DNA of 64,000 nucleotides from Pythium myriotylum. Lineage: Eukaryota > Oomycota > Peronosporomycetes > Pythiales > Pythiaceae. Position 1 is the first letter of the stretch. Every line of letters starts with the position of its first letter. The stretch covers positions 1,550,001-1,614,000 of the forward strand of contig JALJCQ010000015.1 in assembly GCA_023091665.1 (NCBI GenBank). Reading direction: 5' to 3'. Made by a program: the position numbers and the translations under genes. Shown here one piece after another: positions 56,411 to 64,000 of the stretch. The notes under the pieces were generated by a model. That model saw only the letters and a program-made list of their open reading frames with translations. It was not told the origin of the DNA and searched no databases.

Positions 56411-57514
56411 TCAGGACTTCGGGTAACAACGGGCAACATCAAGGAGTCGGCATGAGTGTCGTCCGAAGCGGTGAACCGACCGCCCGCCCAAGGGAGGGCA
56501 GGCGATCGGCGGGAAGTGTGTTGAACCAACCCAACGGCCAGGTGATCCAGCAGACGCCTTCAACCAGGCGCACGGCCGCCGAGTGTCAAAGGAACACGAG
56601 AAGGGGCCCCGAAGCGCCTAGGCGATCGACCGGCTCGAACTGCTGTGAGCCGATCGTCGAGATGCCTACCCGATCGGCCAAGCGATTCCCCGACCGCCTG
56701 GTGGACGTACGGATCGCCTAACATATCGACGGGTCGGCTGAGACATCTACCGATCGGCTGAGACATCTACGGATCGCCTGATGATTAGACGGCACCCGGG
56801 TGGTTGCGCATACAGTTGTAGGGTTGTAGGGTTAGGGGCGTGTACCCAGTATGTGAATCAGATAGCGTAGGACTCTAGGAAGGCAGGAAAACTCCAAAGG
56901 AATAGACTCTGCATTTCGCAACCAAGTACACAAGTCCCCAAGACGTACAAGGGAGCGCAGGGCTCACACAAGTCCCGTCACCGGCAGGGAGGTGACGTTA
57001 AAACCCCCGAGCCGCGTCAAGCAGCTCGGCTCAAGGCAGGCAGCCGGCGCGCGCGTCAGACGACCGCGCACAGCCGCCACAAGGAAAGGAAAGGCAAGGA
57101 AGGCCCAGGGCAATCGCGAGACGATCCCCGGCGTTGTGAGTGCTTGACTTAGTTGCACGAGCGCGCCACCAAGCCCGAAGCGCCCGCGCTTCGCCCCACG
57201 CATCCAGCACAACCGTGTTGGGGTTGATCCGATCGGCTCTGCGTTTGACCGGCCGGCCGCGTGTCCTCGATCTACACGCAGCCACCAGAGCCGGAAAACC
57301 AAGGGATTCACGACCCCTTGGTCTCTCTCTCCCCCCGACTTCGGAGTCCAGAGCGCCCACGGTCCAGGCCACAGCGATTTTCAAGGCCTGTCGACGTCAG
57401 TGGTAAGTTGCTGCCCCTCGAATCAGGGATCAAGGTCTGTTGTGTGCACGGCTCGGCTGCTGAGGGGTTCGCTGTCCCCCAGTTTTAGCCGACCGCGTTA
57501 CCACAGTGGTGCGT
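56411..57514 (+). other. Probable 5' LTR and leader of the Gypsy element
   Basis: About 1.1 kb with no credible gene immediately before gag. Position, absence of coding, and GC-rich direct motifs fit a 5' long terminal repeat followed by untranslated leader. The exact ends cannot be set because the 3' LTR lies outside the window. A candidate primer-binding region begins tggtaagttgctgcc at 57400, where tRNA-primed elements usually have TGG right after the LTR; I cannot name the tRNA. Confidence 0.5.
56731..56782. repeat. Short tandem repeat (about 20 bp units) in the putative LTR
   Basis: Two adjacent 20-bp units ending in tcggctgagacatctac (56731-56750, 56751-56770), followed by a partial related unit ending in tgatgattag. 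Related cgatcgg motifs also lie just to the left. Such repeats are common in LTR promoters, but no function is shown. Confidence 0.7.
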
Positions 57515-59869
57515 ATGCCAGGAGGTAGCACTTCCATGGGCACGAAGTCGAAGAGATCGACTCATCCTAAGCCGTCCGCCCCGGCGATCCCAGGCGGCCA
57601 AGGATCAAGAACTCGAGGATCGTCCGTAGCGGAGCCAGGTGGAGGGTCCCCACCGTCCGCTACGCAAGAACAACATGCTACCGATCGTAATGGACCCCCA
57701 CGTGTTGACGTGGTTGGATCGGGGGGCGTCAGCGTTGCCCGCAACCTGACGCCCGAACTTGAAGAAGAAGGGAAGTCCGACACTTCAGAGACGGTCGACT
57801 TCATGGACGACGTCGCCGACACGATCGACCTTACTAGTGCGATCACGGAAGCAACAAACGTGCCTGACGCTCCGCAGACTCCTATCACACGAGCGGTCAA
57901 TGCTGTGCCGCCGCAAGTCGACCCGACCGGTCCCAGAGTATCGCCCGCTCGCGTGCTCGAGGTGCTGTGTCAGAAGCACGACGCGCTCAAGCATCTACAA
58001 GTGACCAGGGTCGGCACAGGTACCAGTGTGCGCGATCCCAGCTTTGCGTCGATGATGAGCACGGCCGAAGTCCTCAACGGGATCATCTCCGTCTTCAACA
58101 CTGCCGGCTACAGTGTCATGATCGCTGACCATGATGCGATCGCGTCGACCAGCCTCCCAAAGCTCATGACGGCAGGTCAAGCTGTCTACGACCTGCTGCT
58201 GCGCCACCAACTTCAGCGCAAGATGGAGCGCGCGGTCGCCGCGAGCATCCAGGGGCAACTGACCGACAGGCAACTCGAAGAGATCGCTGAGGAGTTCATC
58301 GGTCGGTCGCGCAAAGAAGTCGACGACATGCAAGAGGAGCTCGACCGGAACGAAAGGATTATCAAGGGACTGGAGAGCCACTTGCAGTCGCTCGACGATC
58401 GGGCGCGCGAAGCCGAGGCGAAGGTCGCGCAAGCGCTGGCGGTCTGAGCCGAGCAGGTGAATGCCGCCGTCGAAGCCGCCCTCAAGCGTGAGGAGGAGCT
58501 GAAGGCCGAATCGATCAAGGTTGAAGACCCCAAGGACCTCAAGCAGGAGCCGATCAAGTCGGAGAAGTCTGCCGAGCCGTCCGGGGCGCCGTACAGTTTG
58601 ACTGACTACCTCGCCGACATATACGATGTGTGTGTCGCTCAAGGTGCCAACGTGAATGCGGCTACTCGGTTGCGTGCCTCTGCGGTGTCTGAGCTGAAGT
58701 CTTTCGACGGGCGATCGCGCGATGAGTACAAGGGAATAGCCTGGTTCAGCGCGACCCGTGCGGCGTTCCGTCGTGACCAGCTCACCGACGGTGAATGTTG
58801 CCTCCAGTTCCCGGACTTACTCACGGGCAAGGCGAAGTTCTTCTACCGACAGCTGCCCAAGTCGGTCCGCGCGAGCTGGAAGGCGTTGCAGAAGGCGTTT
58901 GAAGAAGAGTACTGCGGGGCGCTCGTCTCGCCACAGCGGCGTTACTTTGACGCACGCCGGAAGCCGAGTGAAGAGCCGCTCGATTACTTGTACCGACTCA
59001 ACGTGCTCGCCAACGACGCCAAGATCGACCTCGATAAGGCGCACAACGACGAGAGTCACGTGGCCCACTTCTTGGACACGTGCGAAGACCAAGATCTGTC
59101 GGAACTCTTCAGCGCGATGCAGCTGAACACCAGGGCGAGCCTGGTGGCCGCGTTGAAAGGGCGTATGCGTCAGAGGAACCGACTCCAACGCGAAGAGACT
59201 GCCCTCACGCGAAATGGTCGACGTGAACAGCGCGCCGAACGAGGAGATCGAAGTGAGCGAAGTGATCGAGACCCAGAACGCGAACGAGGAGCTTGACCGA
59301 CACCGGTCAAGGCGAAGGAAGGGTCGCGCGGTCGCCCGATCGTCGTCAATGCGTTGAGTGCTCCCAACCGACCGCCGGTTAGCACCCGACTGCCCTTACG
59401 TGGTTTGGACGACGAGTCGACTGGTGGTGACATCAGCGACAGCGACGACGACTTTGCTTCCGACCAGTCCGACGATGAAGAGACGGCGAACCAGTCAGCT
59501 GATCACGGCCTGCCACGCGAAGACCTCGTCGGCGAGATCACGGCGCGGGTGATAGCCGCTCTGCAGGGAAAGGAGGTACACCACCCTCCCAAGCTGGACA
59601 GGCGACCGTCGAGGGAGCCTTGTACGCACTGCGGCTCTACGCGCCACGGCGATCGTGATTGCTGGAGTCGAGTCACTTGTCAGACTTGTGGCAAGAAAGG
59701 TCATCCGACTGAGTATTGCTACCATCGGTGCAAAGGGTGCGGTGCAGTCCACGACTTCGGTGCCTGCAAGCTCGAAGAGATCGCGAACGAGCTCCGCAGC
59801 TGGTTCGATCCAGTCAAGCACGCCGGCCTTCTACCACCTGCTCTCGAGAAGAAGTTGTCGGGAAACTAA
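57515..59869 (+). pseudogene. gag: Ty3/Gypsy gag frame, interrupted by two in-frame TGA codons
   Basis: One reading frame runs from the ATG at 57515 to the TAA at 59867-59869, broken only by TGA at 58445-58447 and at 59294-59296; the frame is the same on all sides. The first part is Pro/Ser-rich and then helical. The second holds a retrotransposon-gag (capsid-like) region: FFYRQLPKSVRASWKALQKA, then FEEEYCGALVSPQRRYFD, EEPLDYLYRLNVLANDAK and LVAALKGRMRQRNRL. The third ends with two CX2CX4HX4C zinc knuckles (CTHCGSTRHGDRDC, CQTCGKKGHPTEYC) that bind RNA. Gag packages element RNA in cytoplasmic particles. Either the copy has decayed by two point changes (for example CGA to TGA) or the stops are read through; decay is more likely. 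Confidence 0.85.
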
Positions 59870-59906
59870 TGCGCTCGCCAGCCGCGGGGCTGGTACGCGA
59901 CGAGCG
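59860..59906 (+). promoter_or_regulatory. Programmed -1 ribosomal frameshift signal at gag-pol junction
   Basis: The heptamer GGGAAAC at 59860-59866 is in the gag phase (G GGA AAC) and is followed at once by the gag stop TAA. After a 5-nt spacer, bases 59872-59906 can form a stem-loop: outer stem CGCTCG/CGAGCG, inner stem CCAGCC/GGCTGG with a 4-nt loop GCGG, and a 7-nt bulge on the 3' side. A -1 slip reads GGG AAA CTA ATG and enters the pol frame. Heptamer, spacing and structure meet the standard rule X XXY YYZ plus downstream stem. Confidence 0.85.
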
Positions 59907-62900
59907 AGTTTCCGACCAAGTGCACGTGTATGCTTTCGTTGGTAAGCAAGACAGCCAGTCAGTTAATCAGCAAATATACACGTTGCACCAGTTACCTGGA
60001 GAGTTTGAGAGGAAGAAGGTGATTCAGTGTTTGGTCCTGCAACCTGGTGAGCGACGCGGCTATTGGCGTCACTTCACTCGGAAGGAACACCGGCAGACGA
60101 TTGTCCCTGCGACAATCAACGACACGCGAGCCCGGGTCCTGATGGACTCCGGTGCCGACGTGTCGATACTCAGTTCTGACTTTGCGCGTAAGTTAAGACT
60201 AGAGGTCGACACCTCAGAGCGGCTTGGCTGCTCTGGTGTTGGAGGTGCTGTCTATGTGACCGAAGGCAGGGTGAAGGTGAAGCTGACCCTCGCACGCGAG
60301 CTGGTCTACGAGTTCACGTTGTGGGTGGGCCACTTGGATAACATGGAGGCAATCCTCGGTACCGACTTTATGGAGCCGGCCGGTGTGAGGCTCGACCTGG
60401 TTGAAGGCGTCGCGCGCATGCCCGACGAAGTGCTCGTACGTTTTGAAGGGCGCCGGCCACTCTATAGCGACCGCATCGAGCTGGTGCGCGTCAAGGAGGA
60501 AGTGCTGCTCCTACCAGGGCGGTCATTGTTCGTTCGAGTCCGGCCGGTCGATCGTAAGCGTATCTGGGTTCGTCGCGACACGCGATGGATCGCTACCGCG
60601 CTGCTCAACGAGCGTGGGCACCCGGTCGAGGTGAAGGTGACCAATGTGAGCGAGGCGGCTGTGGTGATCGAGTGCCAGACGATTGTTGCACTCTGGTTGG
60701 CGTCAGATGCACCTCCTCGTCGCGCAGGGTACGTATCGCTCGGTTCGCGCAAGTACCAAGAATGGCAGACGCTCGTCTACGAGTCCGAGCCGGAGGAGGT
60801 GCTTGAAGCACGACGCGAGAAGGAGGCGGAGGAGTTCGAGGCGAAGCTACCGCCGGCGGTCGAGCGCAGGACGTACGTGGTGACCAAGGCGATACTTCGC
60901 CGAGTTTGTGACAGCTCGTCGGGTGCTGGTGCTCTGCTTATCGCAGGCGCGCCGGTAAGTGGTCCGAAGTACGTAAGGTTCGACAAATCCGCTGCATACT
61001 CGACGACGGAAGAGCCGGGCGGTCGTTCGGTGTCCGCTGGCCGAGCGATGGTGGAAGGAGCGACAAGTGATCATGCAGGTCCCGCCTCCCTCGAGACGGC
61101 GACTAACGCGATCGAAGTCCGAGACGATGCGGTCGACAAGACCAGCCGCTACGTGCAAGCCGCGATCGCTTTTGTCGCCGCCAAGTCCGTGGCTGAGGTT
61201 GTGCTCGAGCAAGACCGTCTAGGCGAAGCCGTTTTCGTTCACGAGGGAGGTGACCTCACAGCTGAGGAGCTCGACGGGCAGATGGCGCTCATCCCAGATG
61301 TGGAGGCTGCCTCGGACGTCCGAAGGGAAGACATTCGCGTGATGGTCGGAGATGGTGTCACCGAGGAGATGGCCGACAGGGCTCGAGCGATCGTGTGGAA
61401 GCGACGCGATTACCTCATGGGTAAGGGAAACGCTCTACCGCTTGCAGCCAAGGGCGTGGTGTGTGACATCGACGTCGGCTCGGCGCGCCCGGTCGCCCAG
61501 CAGTGCCGCAAGGTGCCGCCCAAGTACGTCGACAAGCTGTACCAGGTGCTCAAGGACTTGCTTAGCGCTGGGTTCATCCAGCCCTCGACGTCGCAGTGGG
61601 CTTCGCCGATCGTGATCGTGTTGAAGAAGAACGGCGAAGATATTAGACTCTGTATCGACTATCGCGTCGTCAATGGGCTTACCCAGTTGATGGTGTACTC
61701 CATGCCCGTGGTACACGATCTTCTGGAAAACCTCGGTGCTCTGAAGTGGCTCTGCTCACTCGATATGGCGGGTGGCTTCTGGGTTGTGCGTATGACGGCA
61801 CGTGCTCGCGCGATCTCAGCCTTTGTGTCGCCGTTTGGCTTGCTCGAGTGGACTAGGATGCCGTTTGGCCTGAAGAATGCACCCCAGATCTACCAACGGC
61901 TTCTCGGCAATGCGCTCTATGGTTACCTCAAGCTCACACCCAAGCACCTGCGAGCGTGTGAAGCGGACATCTTCCTAGACGGTGAGCCAGTGGGACGCGA
62001 GGCGAAACCGGTCATCGGTAGGCGGTCGTACATCGACGACATCTTGTTCGGCGGATCGACATGGGACCAGATGTGCGAGAAGCTGGAGCGGTTGATGGCG
62101 GCGTGTGAAGAGTGGGGACTGTCGATCAGTCTGCCCAAGAGCGAGTTCGGAATGCGTCAGGTGGACTACCTCGGCCACAAGGTCTCGGCTGAAGGTATTG
62201 CAGCGAAGCCCAAGAACCTAGACGACCTCCTTCAGCTCAAGTTCCCGCGAACGGTCAAGGGGATCCAGTCGTTTCTGGGGTCGCTCAACTACTACCACCG
62301 GTTTATTGAGCACTTCGGAGTCTATGCAGCCGCTCTCTACGAGATCATGCCAGTCGACTTGGCCGAAGAGGTACAGACGCCGGGACATCTTGCAACAGCA
62401 ATCCGTGCGTTCGAAGCGCTCAAGACGAAGCTTGCACAAGCTCCTTTGCTTCGACACTTCGACGAAAACAAGGAACCGATTGTCATTGTGTACGCCAACG
62501 AGTGGGCGATCGCCGCTACGCTCGTCCAAGATCACGACGGGACGCTGATGCCGATCCGATACTTCAGCCGGGTGCTCAAGACGCACGAGTCGAAGTTTAG
62601 CCCCGTAGAGCGAGAAGTGCTTGCGCTCCTTCATGTGCTCTCAGGCGCCGCAACGCTGCTCTCGGGCCGTGAAGTGCGCGTGTTGACGAGGCACTCGACG
62701 TTGTCCTGGTTGTTCAAGGCGAAAGGCTTGCAAGGGCGACTCGAGAAGTGGACGACCGCTCTAAGCTCGTGGACGCTCGTCATTCAGCGTACGGACAGGG
62801 GCGAAGACGAACTGACGGCTTTGACTGCTGCGGCAATCGTACCAAGCGATCAGCTCGACGAGGTGCTACACCAGATCCGCCCACGGAAGAAGCTCGCCAG

Positions 62901-63666
62901 AGACGCTCGCTACCAGCTGCCGCTACCCGCACTACAGGCTAACGAGCATGGGTGGGTCCTCTCTTTCGACGGATCCGCGAAGACCAAGCGGTCTTCGGCA
63001 AGCTGTGCGGCGATCTTGTGGGAACTACCAAGCTGGACGGTCAAGGCGGCACGGTCCTGGCATTTCGACGAAGGCGCCGTAAATGAGGCCGAATATCGAG
63101 GGCTGATCGGAGCGTTGGGGCTGGCCGAAGCCCACGGTGTCGCGGAAGTGATCGTCTTTGGGGACTCGAAGCTCGTGGTGCAACAGCTCCGCGGTGAGAT
63201 CGACTGCAAGTCTCCGGCGCTTCAAGTGCTACATGCGGAAGCACTCGTCGAACTCGGCAAGCTCGTTCGAGTCCACCTGGTCCACGTGGCCCGAGCGTAC
63301 AACGCGGCGGCCGATCTCATCACGGGGCTAGCGCTACAGCGTGGATCAGGTGAGGTGGTGGTGCCTGAAAAGTACGCCGATCTTCAAGCCGTCAACCGTC
63401 TCCATGAAGTCGTCACGAGTTTCGCCCCTGAACCGGCTGGTCAAATCTCGGCGGTCACGCGTTCACAACATCGGCAGGATCGGGGCGAGGGTCCCGGTCA
63501 TGTAACCACCGAACAAGCGCCTCTCGCAGGTGACGCAAACCATGAACCGGACCCAGTCCGTGATCCAAGGAATACGAGCCGACCGAGTGCGACTTGCCCA
63601 ACAAGAGGAGACGTGGATGGTCAACATGAAGCTCTCTCTCTCAGGCGACGTCGGCAGGTTATCTGA
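59860..63666 (+). CDS. pol: Ty3/Gypsy pol: protease, reverse transcriptase, two RNase H domains
   Basis: The frame is open from 59716, but translation most likely enters by -1 frameshift at 59860. Order: aspartic protease with LMDSGADVSIL (Asp codon at 60145); a linker; reverse transcriptase with VPPKYVDKLYQVLKDLL, RLCIDYRVVN, SLDMAGGFWVV, MPFGLKNAPQIYQRLL and the catalytic YIDDILFGG (62029). Then comes the usual Gypsy RNase H region, but with VYANEWAIAATLVQ where DxS/DA is expected, so its first catalytic Asp is absent. A second RNase H follows (WVLSFDGSAKTKRSSASCAA, NEAEYRGLIGALGLAEA, VIVFGDSKLVVQQLRG, ARAYNAAADLI) with intact Asp-Glu-Asp-Asp layout. Dual RNase H is known in plant Tat and some oomycete elements. 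The frame ends at 63666, before integrase. No stop interrupts it, unlike gag. Confidence 0.9.
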   Translation, partial: GKLMRSPAAGLVRDERVSDQVHVYAFVGKQDSQSVNQQIYTLHQLPGEFERKKVIQCLVLQPGERRGYWRHFTRKEHRQTIVPATINDTRARVLMDSGADVSILSSDFARKLRLEVDTSERLGCSGVGGAVYVTEGRVKVKLTLARELVYEFTLWVGHLDNMEAILGTDFMEPAGVRLDLVEGVARMPDEVLVRFEGRRPLYSDRIELVRVKEEVLLLPGRSLFVRVRPVDRKRIWVRRDTRWIATALLNERGHPVEVKVTNVSEAAVVIECQTIVALWLASDAPPRRAGYVSLGSRKYQEWQTLVYESEPEEVLEARREKEAEEFEAKLPPAVERRTYVVTKAILRRVCDSSSGAGALLIAGAPVSGPKYVRFDKSAAYSTTEEPGGRSVSAGRAMVEGATSDHAGPASLETATNAIEVRDDAVDKTSRYVQAAIAFVAAKSVAEVVLEQDRLGEAVFVHEGGDLTAEELDGQMALIPDVEAASDVRREDIRVMVGDGVTEEMADRARAIVWKRRDYLMGKGNALPLAAKGVVCDIDVGSARPVAQQCRKVPPKYVDKLYQVLKDLLSAGFIQPSTSQWASPIVIVLKKNGEDIRLCIDYRVVNGLTQLMVYSMPVVHDLLENLGALKWLCSLDMAGGFWVVRMTARARAISAFVSPFGLLEWTRMPFGLKNAPQIYQRLLGNALYGYLKLTPKHLRACEADIFLDGEPVGREAKPVIGRRSYIDDILFGGSTWDQMCEKLERLMAACEEWGLSISLPKSEFGMRQVDYLGHKVSAEGIAAKPKNLDDLLQLKFPRTVKGIQSFLGSLNYYHRFIEHFGVYAAALYEIMPVDLAEEVQTPGHLATAIRAFEALKTKLAQAPLLRHFDENKEPIVIVYANEWAIAATLVQDHDGTLMPIRYFSRVLKTHESKFSPVEREVLALLHVLSGAATLLSGREVRVLTRHSTLSWLFKAKGLQGRLEKWTTALSSWTLVIQRTDRGEDELTALTAAAIVPSDQLDEVLHQIRPRKKLARDARYQLPLPALQANEHGWVLSFDGSAKTKRSSASCAAILWELPSWTVKAARSWHFDEGAVNEAEYRGLIGALGLAEAHGVAEVIVFGDSKLVVQQLRGEIDCKSPALQVLHAEALVELGKLVRVHLVHVARAYNAAADLITGLALQRGSGEVVVPEKYADLQAVNRLHEVVTSFAPEPAGQISAVTRSQHRQDRGEGPGHVTTEQAPLAGDANHEPDPVRDPRNTSRPSATCPTRGDVDGQHEALSLRRRRQVI

Positions 63667-64000
63667 AGGCCAAGTAACCGGATGTGCCAAGCTCGCCGAA
63701 GGGTACGAAGTGGTTGACGGGATCTTGTACTTTGTCAGCACCCGAAGGGCACGCGACGGTGATGGCGATGAGCCTCACCTGTGCTTGGTCGTTCCCACGA
63801 CGCTTGTGGCCGAGGTCCTTCACCACTACCACTCCAGCCTGGCGGGTGGTCACCAGGGAATCAACCGCACGTACGAGAAGGTGAAGCGAAACCTCTACTG
63901 GCGTGGTCAGTATGCCGATGTGCGGAGCTTCGTCGCTGCTTGTGCCGACTGTCAGTCAGGCAAGGGCGAACCTCGCCTAAGCGGCTCATCCCCGGGGAAC
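63506..64000 (+). CDS. Ty3/Gypsy integrase N-terminal part, in a shifted frame, cut by the window edge
   Basis: This frame, +1 relative to pol, is open from 63506 to the window end. It reads LSEGQVTGCAKLAEGYEVVD, then the HHCC zinc-binding module typical of retroelement integrases (VLHHYHSSLAGGHQGINRTY, NLYWRGQYADV, CADCQSGKGE). The catalytic core would lie beyond 64000. It overlaps the end of pol by about 160 bp. In most Gypsy elements integrase continues in the pol frame, so a one-base insertion or deletion between 63506 and 63666 is the simple explanation; a second recoding event is the alternative. Confidence 0.82.

Larger units (their letters stand above)
54498..64000 (+). mobile_element. 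Retrotransposon block: LINE fragment followed by Ty3/Gypsy element (partial)
   Basis: This interval holds two retroelements in the same orientation and no cellular gene. The Gypsy element spans from a left LTR boundary somewhere in 56411-57400 beyond the right edge. Base composition is richer in GC and CpG than the adjacent gene region. The order LINE endonuclease, then Gypsy, without LINE reverse transcriptase between them, fits insertion of the Gypsy element into the LINE. Confidence 0.8.

Overview
The window looks like a gene-dense stretch of an oomycete (Peronosporomycete) nuclear genome. This rests on short GT-AG introns (almost all 49-76 nt, many with a CTAAC or CTGAA-like branch site), very tight spacing of neighbouring genes, an RdRP with its own Dicer-type helicase, an ankyrin-FYVE protein, and a Ty3/Gypsy element with two RNase H domains. 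The exact genus cannot be fixed from the sequence alone. Exon models were built by hand: I required splice sites and reading phase to agree, and most models close exactly in frame.

Layout, left to right. 0-0.9 kb: weak leucine-rich-repeat remnants and a probable terminal exon. 0.9-8.4 kb: choline-transporter-like protein (-), Fhit (+), MIC60/mitofilin (+), AGC protein kinase (-). 8.5-22.5 kb: a secreted protein of 13 fibronectin-like repeats, then a 2,679-residue single-exon protein joining a Dicer/RIG-I-type helicase, a cellular RNA-dependent RNA polymerase and a Cid1/Trf4-type nucleotidyltransferase. 22.8-32.8 kb: atypical kinase, 2xRRM-7xCCCH protein, small Cys-rich protein, GINS subunit Psf2, PX protein with an OTU-like region, AIDA, methyltransferase. 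32.9-46.9 kb: OST48, exocyst Sec6, a CPSF30-YTH-DCD-KH protein, Prp18, eIF2B-beta, NCA2, a VOC/epimerase-like enzyme, and a coiled-coil/NTF2-like protein. 47.0-53.1 kb: a 1,421-residue coiled-coil GOLD protein and an ankyrin-FYVE protein.

From 53.1 kb to the right edge the window is mobile-element DNA: perfect palindromes, a foldback element whose loop is itself a copy of a repeat that also lies outside it, a non-LTR retrotransposon fragment holding the endonuclease but no reverse transcriptase, and a Ty3/Gypsy element running off the edge.

Most likely exciting items: (1) the helicase-RdRP-nucleotidyltransferase fusion. Its three activities are those of the separate subunits of the fission-yeast RNA-directed RNA polymerase complex (Hrr1, Rdp1, Cid12), so it may be a single-chain version of that complex. 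(2) The CPSF30-YTH-DCD-KH protein, which would couple poly(A)-site recognition, m6A reading, a domain best known from plants and an extra RNA-binding domain. (3) A textbook -1 frameshift signal (GGGAAAC, stop codon, 5-nt spacer, stem-loop) at the Gypsy gag-pol junction. Much of the gene set concerns RNA handling (RdRP fusion, CPSF30-YTH, RRM-CCCH protein, Prp18), mitochondria (MIC60, NCA2, epimerase-like enzyme) and membrane traffic or secretion (OST48, Sec6, GOLD, FYVE, PX). I see no operon logic; neighbours are arranged as divergent or convergent pairs.
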